Assembly (NCBI GenBank): GCA_017989935.1
Contig: JAGNOY010000023.1
Span: 1-14,177 of the forward strand
Direction of reading: 5' to 3'
DNA from: Chitinophagaceae bacterium
Lineage (GTDB): Bacteria; Bacteroidota; Bacteroidia; Chitinophagales; Chitinophagaceae
Length of the DNA: 14,177 nt
In this document: piece after piece, positions 1 to 7,176 of the stretch
How positions within the stretch are numbered: position 1 is the first letter of the stretch
Layout: every line of letters begins with the position of its first letter
Program-made: the position numbers and the translations under genes
Notes under the pieces: model-generated
Seen by the model: only the letters and a program-made list of their open reading frames with translations
What the model was told of the DNA's origin: nothing
The model's database searches: none

Positions 1-1020
1 GGTATCCCTGTTAAACGAATGGTGGCTGCAGAAAATGAAAAGCTCAGAAATATGGGCGAAGATTTACGCGGTGTTGTTGTAGGACAAGAAGATGCTATCA
101 AGAAAGTGGTAAAAGCAATTCAACGAAATCGAGTTGGATTAAAAGATCCTAAGAAACCTATAGGTTCATTTATTTTCCTTGGACCAACTGGCGTAGGTAA
201 AACGGAATTAGCTCGGGCTCTTGCACGTAATATGTTCGATACCGAAGATGCTTTGGTTCGCATAGACATGAGTGAGTATATGGAGAAATTTTCTGTGAGC
301 AGATTAATTGGGGCACCTCCGGGATATGTAGGTTATGAAGAAGGCGGTCAACTCACTGAAAAAGTCAGAAGAAAACCATACTCTATTATACTTCTCGATG
401 AGATCGAAAAAGCACATCCAGATATTTATAATATTTTATTACAAGTTTTAGATGACGGACAATTGACAGATGGCATGGGTAGAAAGGTAGATTTTAAAAA
501 TTCTATCATCATCATGACATCGAATATAGGGGTGAGACAATTAAAAGAATTTGGTGATGGTGTGGGCTTTGCTACAAAAACAAAAACTGAAGGGGCTGAT
601 GAAAATAGTAAAGCCGTCATTGAAAAGGCTTTAAAAAGAACTTTTGCACCAGAATTTTTAAATAGAATTGATGATGTAATTGTATTTAATTCATTAAGTC
701 AAGAACATATTTATCAAATTATAGACTTAGTGATGGCTAATGTGATGAAGCGATTACAAGCCTTAGGATTTAAACTTGAACTAACAGAAAAAGTGAAAAG
801 CTTTTTAAGTGAGAAAGGATATGATCAACAATTTGGAGCTAGGCCATTGCATAGAGCCATTCAAAAATATTTAGAAGATCCTTTAGCAGAAGAAATTTTA
901 AACATGCAAGTAAAAGAAGGAGACACCCTCATTGCAGATTTAGATGAAACTACTTCCTTAATTAAATTTACTCATAAAGGAAGCGGCAAAAAAGAGAAAT
1001 CTAATGAAACGAAGGAGTAA
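1..1020 (+). CDS. clpC: ATP-dependent Clp protease ATPase ClpC, 3' part only
   Basis: This is the C-terminal part of a Hsp100/Clp unfoldase. The reading frame is open to the window edge, so the N-domain and first AAA+ module lie upstream. Visible in order are Walker A GPTGVGKT (bases 181-204), the pore loop GYVG, Walker B ILLDEIEKA, the TSN sensor, the LNRID arginine-finger region and the sensor-2 motif GARPL. A VGF tripeptide after the TSN stretch matches the ClpP-docking loop of ClpC/ClpA and is absent from ClpB. Together with the ClpC-like AIQKYLEDPLAEE ending, this favours ClpC over the disaggregase ClpB. By family, ClpC feeds unfolded substrates to ClpP in the cytoplasm. The C-terminus is charged (Lys/Glu-rich). 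The stop lies 4 bp from the stop of a small convergent gene, and I see no terminator between them. Confidence 0.93.
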   Translation, partial: GIPVKRMVAAENEKLRNMGEDLRGVVVGQEDAIKKVVKAIQRNRVGLKDPKKPIGSFIFLGPTGVGKTELARALARNMFDTEDALVRIDMSEYMEKFSVSRLIGAPPGYVGYEEGGQLTEKVRRKPYSIILLDEIEKAHPDIYNILLQVLDDGQLTDGMGRKVDFKNSIIIMTSNIGVRQLKEFGDGVGFATKTKTEGADENSKAVIEKALKRTFAPEFLNRIDDVIVFNSLSQEHIYQIIDLVMANVMKRLQALGFKLELTEKVKSFLSEKGYDQQFGARPLHRAIQKYLEDPLAEEILNMQVKEGDTLIADLDETTSLIKFTHKGSGKKEKSNETKE

Positions 1021-1024
1021 AGCC

Positions 1025-1204
1025 CTACACCTTTTTGAACACGCGCTGCATACGAATACTTTTTTCACTAATTAGCTTCAACAGATATTCACCACGTTGA
1101 AGAAATGAGAGATCTATATATCTGTCATGTTCACTAATAAGTACTTCTTTGACTGGTAGCCCTTTGGCATTCATAATTTTAACAACTGTATTTTTTGATT
1201 TCAT
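1025..1204 (-). CDS. small stand-alone protein resembling a T9SS C-terminal sorting domain
   Basis: This is a 59-residue frame, ATG at 1204 and TAG at 1025, too short for most length cut-offs. Almost the whole protein reads like a type A Por sorting domain: a VVKIMNAKG strand-turn like the usual 'v.i.N..G..v', then YIDLSFLQRGEYLLKLIS like 'idls.l..G.Y.vki', then a basic end VFKKV. It has no signal peptide, and an in-frame TAA lies 36 bases upstream of the ATG, so it is not the visible tail of a longer secreted protein. It aligns with the next gene, which is divergent: KN..V...N.KG..V, then G.Y..KLIS.K and a final F/W-K-K. It could be a real small protein or a relic of a lost secreted protein. 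The fold resemblance is clear; expression is unproven. Confidence 0.55.
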   Translation of the reverse strand: MKSKNTVVKIMNAKGLPVKEVLISEHDRYIDLSFLQRGEYLLKLISEKSIRMQRVFKKV

Positions 1205-1368
1205 AGTAGATGTTTTGAAGGCTCGGAAAAAGTGGATAACTTATGGATAAACTTCAAAGTTCAAATAACATGCCAATTCCTTGATGAATTAGGCTAATTA
1301 TATATATATAATTTTCATCTGTATGCTATCTTCCTGTACATTAAAGCTAAATAAAATAAAATAGGTAT
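1205..1368. promoter_or_regulatory. divergent control region with tandem DnaA-box-like 9-mers and an AT palindrome
   Basis: This stretch separates two divergent small genes. On the minus strand it carries two 9-mers, TTATCCATA (1250-1242) and TTATCCACT (1239-1231), starting 11 bp apart. Each differs by one base from the DnaA box TTATCCACA. They lie about 27 bp upstream of the minus-strand ATG at 1204. At 1296-1313 there is a perfect 18-bp palindrome, AATTATATATATATAATT. Either could be an operator, but AT-rich DNA gives such matches by chance, so no regulator is assigned. Confidence 0.3.
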
Positions 1369-1376
1369 TAAATTTG
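1369..1376 (+). promoter_or_regulatory. TAAATTTG -7 promoter box just before a start codon
   Basis: TAAATTTG fits the Bacteroidota housekeeping-sigma -7 consensus TAnnTTTG exactly. It ends 9 nt before the ATG at 1386, so the predicted transcript would have almost no 5' leader. No convincing -33 TTTG is seen at the expected spacing. Confidence 0.5.
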
Positions 1377-1385
1377 TTGCAACTG

Positions 1386-1724
1386 ATGAAATGCTACTTA
1401 CTATTTATCTTCTTTTTTCTAGGAACAGCCTATTTTGCTCAGGCCAATAATTCGATTCGGATTATTCCTGACTCAACTGGACAATTTGCTAAGTTTGAAA
1501 TCAGCCGAGTAAAGAAAAAAAACTTCAAAGTATCCATGACCAATGAAAAAGGCATAGTTGTATTCAGCGCCATTCAAACAGTGGATGCTGAACCTAAAAT
1601 TATTTCAATACCTTGGGGAAGTTTTGAGGATGGTATTTATTATGTAAAACTGATCAGTAAAAAAGAAGAAATTAAACTGATGTTTTGGAAAAAATCAAAT
1701 CAAATCGTCGACGTTAAAAAATAA
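1386..1724 (+). CDS. secreted small protein with T9SS sorting-domain-like fold
   Basis: This is a 112-residue protein counted from the ATG at 1386. An in-frame TTG at 1374 would add four residues, but it lies inside the predicted -7 box, so the ATG is preferred. Residues 1-20 are a signal peptide (Lys, a Leu/Phe-rich core, then AYFAQA). The mature part is one short beta-rich domain: NFKVSMTNEKG, then IISIPWGSFEDGIYYVKLIS, then a basic MFWKK segment, much like a type A Por secretion C-terminal domain. There is no preceding cargo domain, which such tails normally have, and about eight extra residues follow the usual end. It is probably exported through Sec; whether it then uses T9SS is unknown. 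It resembles the divergent 59-residue gene next door, and the two may be related. Confidence 0.75.
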   Translation: MKCYLLFIFFFLGTAYFAQANNSIRIIPDSTGQFAKFEISRVKKKNFKVSMTNEKGIVVFSAIQTVDAEPKIISIPWGSFEDGIYYVKLISKKEEIKLMFWKKSNQIVDVKK

Positions 1725-1756
1725 TTTCAAGGTTATTCTTACTAGACTTACTTTTG
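1725..1756 (+). promoter_or_regulatory. promoter of the isocitrate dehydrogenase gene
   Basis: TACTTTTG at 1749-1756 matches TAnnTTTG. A TTTC at 1725-1728, 20 bp upstream, is a one-mismatch -33 TTTG. The start ATG at 1775 follows 18 nt after the box, giving a short A-rich leader without a Shine-Dalgarno motif. The -33 overlaps the first base after the previous stop codon. Confidence 0.55.
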
Positions 1757-1774
1757 CGCTTCAAAAATAAAATT

Positions 1775-3043
1775 ATGAGCGCAAACAAAATCACGATGCT
1801 CCCTAATGGGCAATTACAAGTTCCTGATCAACCAATTATTCCTTTTATTGAAGGCGACGGCATTGGACCAGATATTTGGAAAGCGAGTGTGCGTGTGTTT
1901 GATGCTGCAGTGCAAAAGGCATATCAAGGCGTTAGAAAAATCGAATGGAAAGAAGTCTTAGCTGGACAAAAAGCCTTTGACCAAACAGGCAGTTGGATGC
2001 CTGAAGAAACTATGCAAGCGTTTAAAGAATATATCATTTCTATCAAAGGACCTCTAACAACTCCCGTAGGAGGTGGAATTCGAAGCTTAAATGTGGCGCT
2101 GCGACAAGAACTTGATTTGTATGTTTGTCTTAGACCTGTGCAGTATTTTGAAGGGACCCCCTCCCCGATGTGGCACCCTGAGAAAGTAAATATGGTTATT
2201 TTTAGAGAAAATACAGAAGATATTTATGCTGGCATAGAATTTATGACTGGCACAAAAGAGGCAGAAAAAATGCTTCACTTTTTACAAAATGAGATGGGCG
2301 TTAAAAATATACGTTTCCCTGAAACAACCTCTTTTGGTATAAAGCCAGTTTCAAAAGAAGGAAGTGAAAGGCTAATTCGTGCGGCGCTTAAATATGCCAT
2401 TGAAAATAAACTTCCTTCATTAACTTTAGTACATAAAGGCAATATCATGAAATTTACTGAAGGCGCCTTTAAAAATTGGGGATATGAATTGGCAGAAAGT
2501 GAGTTCAAAGAAAAAGTATATACTTGGAACCAATGGGAAAAAACTAAACAAGAAAGTGGCGAAGCTGTGGCCAATGAAGAAATGAAAGTGGCGAGCATAG
2601 GTGGCAGAGTAATAGTAAAAGACGCCATTGCTGATAATTTTTTACAACAAGCCTTATTAGCCCCACAAGATTATAGTGTAATAGCCACCTTAAATTTGAA
2701 TGGAGATTATATTAGTGATGCTTTAGCAGCTCAAGTTGGAGGTATTGGTATTGCGCCGGGTGCTAATATTAATTATCAAACAGGCTATGCAGTTTTCGAA
2801 GCCACGCATGGCACTGCACCAAGGTTCGCGAATACAAACACCATGAATCCATCTTCAGTGATTTTAAGTGGCGTAATGATGTTAGAATATATGGGTTGGA
2901 AAGAAGCAGCTGATTTAATTCTAAGTGCTTTAAGCAGAACTATCAAAAGCAAAAAGGTGACTATTGATTTTCATAAATTGATGGAGAATGCAACACTCTT
3001 GAAAACAAGTGAATTTGCTGATGAATTAATCAACAGGTTATAA
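1775..3043 (+). CDS. icd: isocitrate dehydrogenase, NADP-type (E. coli Icd family)
   Basis: This TCA-cycle enzyme oxidatively decarboxylates isocitrate to 2-oxoglutarate. It has 422 residues (E. coli Icd has 416). The ATG at 1775 is chosen over an in-frame TTG at 1754, because the TTG lies inside the -7 promoter box. Substrate-binding residues are present: S104, N106 and R110 in GGGIRSLNVALRQ, R120, R144, Y151 in NTEDIYAGIE, K221 in the VHKGNIMKFTEG segment, and the metal Asp in NLNGDYISD. S104 is the residue that AceK phosphorylates in E. coli. The coenzyme-pocket residues differ from the E. coli set: R350-F351 replace K344-Y345, I397 replaces Y391 and K401 replaces R395. Basic charge is kept, so NADP use remains the likeliest reading. 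The gene is monocistronic. Confidence 0.95.
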   Translation: MSANKITMLPNGQLQVPDQPIIPFIEGDGIGPDIWKASVRVFDAAVQKAYQGVRKIEWKEVLAGQKAFDQTGSWMPEETMQAFKEYIISIKGPLTTPVGGGIRSLNVALRQELDLYVCLRPVQYFEGTPSPMWHPEKVNMVIFRENTEDIYAGIEFMTGTKEAEKMLHFLQNEMGVKNIRFPETTSFGIKPVSKEGSERLIRAALKYAIENKLPSLTLVHKGNIMKFTEGAFKNWGYELAESEFKEKVYTWNQWEKTKQESGEAVANEEMKVASIGGRVIVKDAIADNFLQQALLAPQDYSVIATLNLNGDYISDALAAQVGGIGIAPGANINYQTGYAVFEATHGTAPRFANTNTMNPSSVILSGVMMLEYMGWKEAADLILSALSRTIKSKKVTIDFHKLMENATLLKTSEFADELINRL

Positions 3044-3471
3044 AGTTTGCAGTTTCGCGAATTACATATTTCATCTTTACTTCTCGAAAGGATTAGAGCA
3101 AAATATGATCATCCGTAAAGATACCCACTTGTTTTTCCACTTTTGCCATGACGCAAAAGTTGAGCAAAAAGTCTAGGCTGAAGATTCTTGGCATAAAAAT
3201 AATTTCATCTACGCCACTTTTATCCAAACTCGCACATCAAGATACTCGCCATATAGCATTATTTGCTTGTGCTCAAACAGCGGATAAAAGTTTGGCTTCA
3301 ATTTCAATATTTTTAGCTGCCTCGAATCTTAGGCCGTCTATTCTATGGAGATTTCTTGCAATTAATTGGTATTAGATAAATGATATCTGTGTTTATTTGT
3401 TTTATAAGGTAGCTTAGCGGATAATCATTGAGCAAATAATTTTCAACTTCAACTATTATTTTGGGATCCTA
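3044..3471. other. non-coding stretch with hairpin elements
   Basis: I see no credible gene here. A 75-codon open frame at 3148-3375 has no recognisable domain and begins inside a hairpin. ACTTTTGC at 3139-3146 pairs perfectly with GCAAAAGT at 3153-3160 across the loop CATGAC; I recall similar 'TTTTGCC.TGACGCAAAA' hairpins as dispersed intergenic elements in Bacteroidota. GCCACTTTTATCC (3213-3225) pairs with GGATAAAAGTTTGGC (3282-3296), with two unpaired bases. This looks like decayed repeat-rich spacer DNA between a plus-strand and a minus-strand unit. Confidence 0.5.
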
Positions 3472-3546
3472 GCGGCAACGATAGAACGGATACCCCAGCT
3501 CGTTCCTCAAAACGAGCTGGAGTATGAGTGATAGCGTGTCTGCCGC
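3472..3546 (-). repeat. dispersed hairpin repeat, copy 1
   Basis: On the minus strand the element begins GCGGCAGACACGCTATC and ends CTATCGTTGCCGC, with outer arms GCGGCA/TGCCGC. The core is a 14-bp stem, 3491-3504 with 3511-3524 and loop CCTCAA; it is fully paired in minus-strand RNA through one G-U pair. A T-run (TTTTTTTCTTGG in minus orientation) adjoins it. The same ends, the same T-run and a different core occur at 10342-10420. It lies downstream of the TerB-like gene and may help end that transcript, although no U-run follows the stem. Confidence 0.75.
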
Positions 3547-3578
3547 CCAAGAAAAAAATATAAAATTGATTACAACAT

Positions 3579-3941
3579 TTACTCTAGGTGAAAATCCCAA
3601 GCATCAAATAAAATTTGTAAATAATCGTTTTCGACCTTTGTGATCACCTGATCTGCTTTGGCAAGATAGACAGCAAATTTCAAGAAATCGTTTCTTTCTT
3701 CAAGCGTTGAATCATCTAGAAAATCTTCGACACATTTAATAAAATGTGGCATCCACTCATCATGCTTTAGTTTGCTAATAATATCCATTTCTCGATCTAG
3801 ATTCAAGTTGAAAGGAAATTCTTGAAACATGAATTCTCTGATAATTTTTTCCTCTGCAATATGAAAATGAAAATCTACTGCAGACAATATCATAAGAATA
3901 TGATAACCAGCCATGGCCTTATTCATTCTGTGATTAGGCAT
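3579..3941 (-). CDS. TerB-like helical protein
   Basis: This 120-residue, all-helical, soluble protein resembles the TerB (tellurite-resistance B-like) fold. Two matching helical halves can be seen: residues 11-35, with HILMILSAVDFHFHIAEEKI, and 84-118, with FLKFAVYLAKADQVITKVEN. Both carry the 'A.aD..i...E' pattern that holds a metal ion in TerB proteins. No signal peptide or membrane segment is present. It starts 9 bp after the alanine dehydrogenase-like gene, so the two are probably co-transcribed; a second in-frame ATG lies five codons in. In other bacteria such domains occur well outside tellurite resistance, so the name gives fold, not function. Confidence 0.65.
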   Translation of the reverse strand: MPNHRMNKAMAGYHILMILSAVDFHFHIAEEKIIREFMFQEFPFNLNLDREMDIISKLKHDEWMPHFIKCVEDFLDDSTLEERNDFLKFAVYLAKADQVITKVENDYLQILFDAWDFHLE

Positions 3942-3950
3942 ACAATTTCT

Positions 3951-5171
3951 TTATAGGTTCGAGGACAAGATAAGGTTTAAATCAATATATTTTATATCAA
4001 ACTTTTTAGACAAGGCTCGACTAGTTAATTTCCCTTTGTATACATAGGTGGCAGCAAGTAAGCCAGGTTTATTTTGAAGCATCATATCTGAACCACCTGA
4101 AGTTTCTGAACAAGATAATATCAACGGCATTAATATATTGCTGATAGCATTAGAGGCCGTGCGTGAAACTGCTGAAGCTATATTGGGTACGCAATAATGT
4201 ATCACATCGTGTTTTATAAAAATTGGATCTTCATGAGTGGTTAAATTAGATGTTTCAAAACAACCTCCATTGTCGATACTCACATCAATGATGACAGAAC
4301 CAGGTTTCATTTTTTCGACCATAGACTCTGTCACAACCATAGGCACTATACCCTTTTGCGGTTTTAATGCACCTATAGCGATATCAGCTTCTTGCAAGGC
4401 TTTAGCTAAAATTACAGGATCAACTACTGAGGTGAAAACGGTTTGACCAACTGTACGTTGCAAGCGCATGAGTCTGTAAATTGAATTATCAAATACTTGT
4501 ACCATGGCCCCGCAACCTAATGCAGTTCTGGCTGCATACTCTCCTACCATACCAGCACCAATAATGACAACTTTAGCTGGAGGCACGCCAGCAATTCCTC
4601 CTAATAAAATGCCCCTTCCTTGGTGCACATTACTTAAATACTTTGAACCTATGTGTATGGCATGAACTCCTGCAATTTGGCTCATAGACCGAACGATAGG
4701 AAAATTTCCTGCATCATCTTTGATATTTCCTAAGGCGATACCAATAATTTTTTTATCAAGAAATATTTCAAGATCTTTCTTGCACAAGGAAGGTATATGA
4801 ACAGGAGAAAATATTATTTGATCCTTTTTGAGCAGATCTAATTCATCTTGGGCAATAGGGGCTGTTTTGAGAATAATATCCGCTTGAAAGATTTCATTTT
4901 TATCATACACTATTTGGGCTCCAGCCTCTGAATATTCATTGTCACTAAATGAAGAGGACATGCCTGCAAGGTGTTCTATCACTACCTTATTGCCATTGTT
5001 TACTATCACCGATACTGCACTAGGCGTTAGGGGCACCCTATTTTCTTGAAAGGAATTCTCTTTAGGAATTCCGATAAAAATTGATTGCTTTTTTTGAGAA
5101 ACTTCAAGTGTTTCTTCTAGCGGATTGTAGGAGAAAGACACATTGATTACCGGCCTTTGCTTGGAATCCAT
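3951..5171 (-). CDS. alanine dehydrogenase-like (AlaDh/PNT family) protein
   Basis: This 406-residue member of the alanine dehydrogenase/transhydrogenase family is probably NAD(H)-dependent. The substrate half starts at about residue 32 with GIPKENSFQENRVPLTP (R45 matches the carboxylate-binding Arg). The Rossmann motif is VVIIGAGMVG at 201-210; later come DVSIDNGGCFET (D300) and HYCVPNIASAVSRTAS. H125 matches the catalytic His96 of the M. tuberculosis enzyme. The catalytic Lys75 of canonical 'KVKEP' does not align with a lysine: the sequence is LKTAP, with Lys only two residues earlier. The protein is about 35 residues longer than the usual 371, from a 30-residue N-terminal extension and a longer C-terminus. 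From memory, this longer LKTAP form is typical of Bacteroidota. The family is certain; the alanine reaction is probable only. Confidence 0.85.
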   Translation of the reverse strand: MDSKQRPVINVSFSYNPLEETLEVSQKKQSIFIGIPKENSFQENRVPLTPSAVSVIVNNGNKVVIEHLAGMSSSFSDNEYSEAGAQIVYDKNEIFQADIILKTAPIAQDELDLLKKDQIIFSPVHIPSLCKKDLEIFLDKKIIGIALGNIKDDAGNFPIVRSMSQIAGVHAIHIGSKYLSNVHQGRGILLGGIAGVPPAKVVIIGAGMVGEYAARTALGCGAMVQVFDNSIYRLMRLQRTVGQTVFTSVVDPVILAKALQEADIAIGALKPQKGIVPMVVTESMVEKMKPGSVIIDVSIDNGGCFETSNLTTHEDPIFIKHDVIHYCVPNIASAVSRTASNAISNILMPLILSCSETSGGSDMMLQNKPGLLAATYVYKGKLTSRALSKKFDIKYIDLNLILSSNL

Positions 5172-5201
5172 AATTGATAATTTTCAGTAAAAATATAAAA
5201 A

Positions 5202-5966
5202 TTAAATTTCAATTGAAAGCATATCGTAGGCTAAACTTATACCTGAAGGTAACTCATCCATTAAATCTTGATGCAGACCAAGTTGGTGACTGATATGCGT
5301 AAGAAATGTTTGTTCGGCATTCAATTTATAAGACCAAGCGATGGCTTCCTCTAAAGTGAAATGTGAAATGTGCTTCTCTCGTCTTAAAGCGTTCAGAACC
5401 AAATATTTGGAACCTTGAATTTTCAATGCTTCTTCTTCTGAAATAAAATTTGCATCCGTGATATATGTAAAATCTTGGATTCTGAAACCGAGCACTGGCA
5501 TTTTGTAATGCATTACTTCAATTGGAATTAGTTTGATATCTCCAATTACAATTTCTGATTCTTTGGTGATGGTGTGTAATTCTATTTTCGGAATACCTGG
5601 GTAATTGGCTCCCGAAAATATGTAAGCAAATTCTGCCCGTATTTGAGCTTGAGTTTCTTCGCTTGCAAAAATGTCCATAGATTTTTCTTGCAAGAAATTA
5701 AATGCCCTTACATCATCTAAACCAGCCAAATGATCTTTATGGCTATGCGTATATACAACCCCATCTAATTTCCTCACATCTTGCCTGAGCATTTGCTGTC
5801 TAAAATCTGGACCAGTATCAATCACAATCGTTGTTGTTTCAGACTCTATAAGCAAGGACGATCTTAATCTTTTATCTAATGAGTTTGGTGATTGACAAAC
5901 ATTACATTGACAACCTATTAAAGGTACACCTTGGGAAGTGCCTGTGCCTAAAAAAGTTATTTTCAA
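5202..5966 (-). CDS. MBL-fold metallo-hydrolase, PhnP-like
   Basis: This is a cytoplasmic metallo-beta-lactamase-fold hydrolase of the PhnP-like group. Counting from the TTG at 5966, the protein has 254 residues and begins with the usual KITFLGTGTSQGVP. The metal-binding HSHKDH motif is at 74-79, with later ligands in VMHYKMP and YITDAN. C19, C21 and C24 in GCQCNVC, plus a late His in LTHISH, match the extra structural zinc site of PhnP. An upstream in-frame TTG at 6008 would add 14 residues with no family match, so 5966 is preferred. PhnP is a cyclic phosphodiesterase; the substrate here cannot be read from sequence. The gene lies between the Xer recombinase and alanine dehydrogenase-like genes, all in one direction with short gaps, so it is probably in the same operon. 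Confidence 0.85.
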   Translation of the reverse strand: MKITFLGTGTSQGVPLIGCQCNVCQSPNSLDKRLRSSLLIESETTTIVIDTGPDFRQQMLRQDVRKLDGVVYTHSHKDHLAGLDDVRAFNFLQEKSMDIFASEETQAQIRAEFAYIFSGANYPGIPKIELHTITKESEIVIGDIKLIPIEVMHYKMPVLGFRIQDFTYITDANFISEEEALKIQGSKYLVLNALRREKHISHFTLEEAIAWSYKLNAEQTFLTHISHQLGLHQDLMDELPSGISLAYDMLSIEI

Positions 5967-6026
5967 TCTTTGCTGTTTTAAAGAACGAAGATAAGTCCTG
6001 CAAATCAAATTTCATCCAATAATGTC

Positions 6027-6911
6027 TTAGGCTTTTGGATGAGCTTTACGATGAATTTCTTTTAATTTATCGATGGTATTATGTGTGTAAATCTGTGTGG
6101 CTGTTAAGTTTGCATGACCTAATAATTCCTTCACAGCATTTAAATCTGCACCTTGATTGAGTAAATGGGTAGCAAAGGTATGTCGTAACACATGTGGACT
6201 TTTTTTCTCTAAGGTTGTTGCTAACCCAAGATACTTTCGCACGACCAAATCGATGTATTTAGGGTAAAGTGCTTTCCCATTTTGTCGAACAAGTAATAAA
6301 TCGTGATCTTCTTGTACAATAAGCCTTCTTTCATCCTGATAGCGTTTTATCAAGGCTAATAATGCTGGCTGAATAGGAATAATTCTTTCTTTGTTCCCCT
6401 TCCCTAATACTTTAATTGACTTTTGATAAGTTTGAATGTCCGACATCTTGATCCCTTGCAACTCAGACCTTCTCATGCCCGTTTGATACAATATTTCGAT
6501 AATCAATCTTTCGGTTAGCCCTTTAAAATCAGCACTAAATTCAACATGATTCACCAACTGCTCCATATTTTTTTCATTCACAAAACTGGGTAGTCTTTTG
6601 GTACTTTTGGGTGAAATAATTTTCACCATAGGAGATTTAGATACGATTTCTTTTTTCAGTAAAAACTTATAAAAAGATTTAAGTGTAGAAATTTTTCGAT
6701 TAATCGACCTTGCTTGAATTTCATCTTCGCGCATAGAGGCCAACCAGCTTCTGATATGAATATGGCTAATATCCTCGATCACATCGGTTTCGTAATGTTG
6801 GGTGATATACAAAAAAAACTGCTCAAGATCACGTTGGTAAGCTTGAACAGTATGAATTGAATATCTTTTTTCGTGTTGTAAATACCCCACAAAATCTGAA
6901 ACATATTTCAT
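6027..6911 (-). CDS. Xer-family tyrosine recombinase (XerC/XerD-like)
   Basis: This 294-residue site-specific recombinase has an N-terminal SAM-like core-binding domain (about 1-90) and a catalytic domain (about 110-290). The full catalytic set is present: R147 in TGMRRSEL, K171 in LGKGNKER, H240 and R243 in HVLRHTFATHLL, H266 in LLGHANL and nucleophile Y275 in QIYTH. The length and compact form fit housekeeping Xer proteins that resolve chromosome dimers at dif, not a phage integrase. No att site, excisionase or dif-like sequence is evident nearby. It starts 30 bp after rpsU; a Xer gene next to rpsU is common in Bacteroidota. XerC and XerD cannot be told apart here. Confidence 0.92.
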   Translation of the reverse strand: MKYVSDFVGYLQHEKRYSIHTVQAYQRDLEQFFLYITQHYETDVIEDISHIHIRSWLASMREDEIQARSINRKISTLKSFYKFLLKKEIVSKSPMVKIISPKSTKRLPSFVNEKNMEQLVNHVEFSADFKGLTERLIIEILYQTGMRRSELQGIKMSDIQTYQKSIKVLGKGNKERIIPIQPALLALIKRYQDERRLIVQEDHDLLLVRQNGKALYPKYIDLVVRKYLGLATTLEKKSPHVLRHTFATHLLNQGADLNAVKELLGHANLTATQIYTHNTIDKLKEIHRKAHPKA

Positions 6912-6941
6912 GAAATCAGTCTTTGGGATAAAGATACAAGA

Positions 6942-7148
6942 TTATTTTCTTGCAGGCTCACGTAAACCAGCAGCAATTTCTTGGCGATAAATTGCTTTCT
7001 TTACCTGAGTACGACGAACCACTGACTTTTTAGTAAATGATTGAAGTCCACGCAATTGTATAAGGATGTGCGCTTTTTCAAATTTTTTCTTATACTTCTT
7101 AAGGGCCTTGTCAATGCTTTCGCAATCTTTTGAATCAATAATTAACAT
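6942..7148 (-). CDS. rpsU: 30S ribosomal protein bS21
   Basis: This is bS21, 68 residues long and very basic, part of the 30S platform near the 3' end of 16S rRNA. The N-terminal DCESIDKALKKYKKKFEK stretch is the family signature, followed by the basic middle (FTKKSVVRRTQVKKAIYRQ) and a short tail. No Shine-Dalgarno motif precedes the ATG; the leader ends with an A-rich GAGAAAAATAAACGT. This is notable because flavobacterial rpsU genes are reported to carry a strong Shine-Dalgarno sequence used in autoregulation. It heads a five-gene minus-strand run and has the best promoter match in the window. Confidence 0.93.
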   Translation of the reverse strand: MLIIDSKDCESIDKALKKYKKKFEKAHILIQLRGLQSFTKKSVVRRTQVKKAIYRQEIAAGLREPARK

Positions 7149-7176
7149 ACGTTTATTTTTCTCGTTTAAGGGATTG

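Noticed and set aside
2087..2628. Two minus-strand frames inside icd
   Set aside because: They are antisense shadows of a strongly conserved enzyme gene.
3148..3375. 75-codon plus-strand open frame after icd
   Set aside because: It begins inside a hairpin repeat, has no domain or signal peptide, and lacks a promoter box or ribosome site. Treated as chance in non-coding DNA.
3579..3941. Tellurite-resistance operon from the TerB-like gene
   Set aside because: No terC, terD, terZ or related genes are present; the fold alone does not support a resistance role.
6027..6911. Tyrosine recombinase as an integrase marking a mobile element
   Set aside because: It sits in the usual rpsU context, has housekeeping Xer length, and no cargo genes, excisionase or repeated att sites are found around it.
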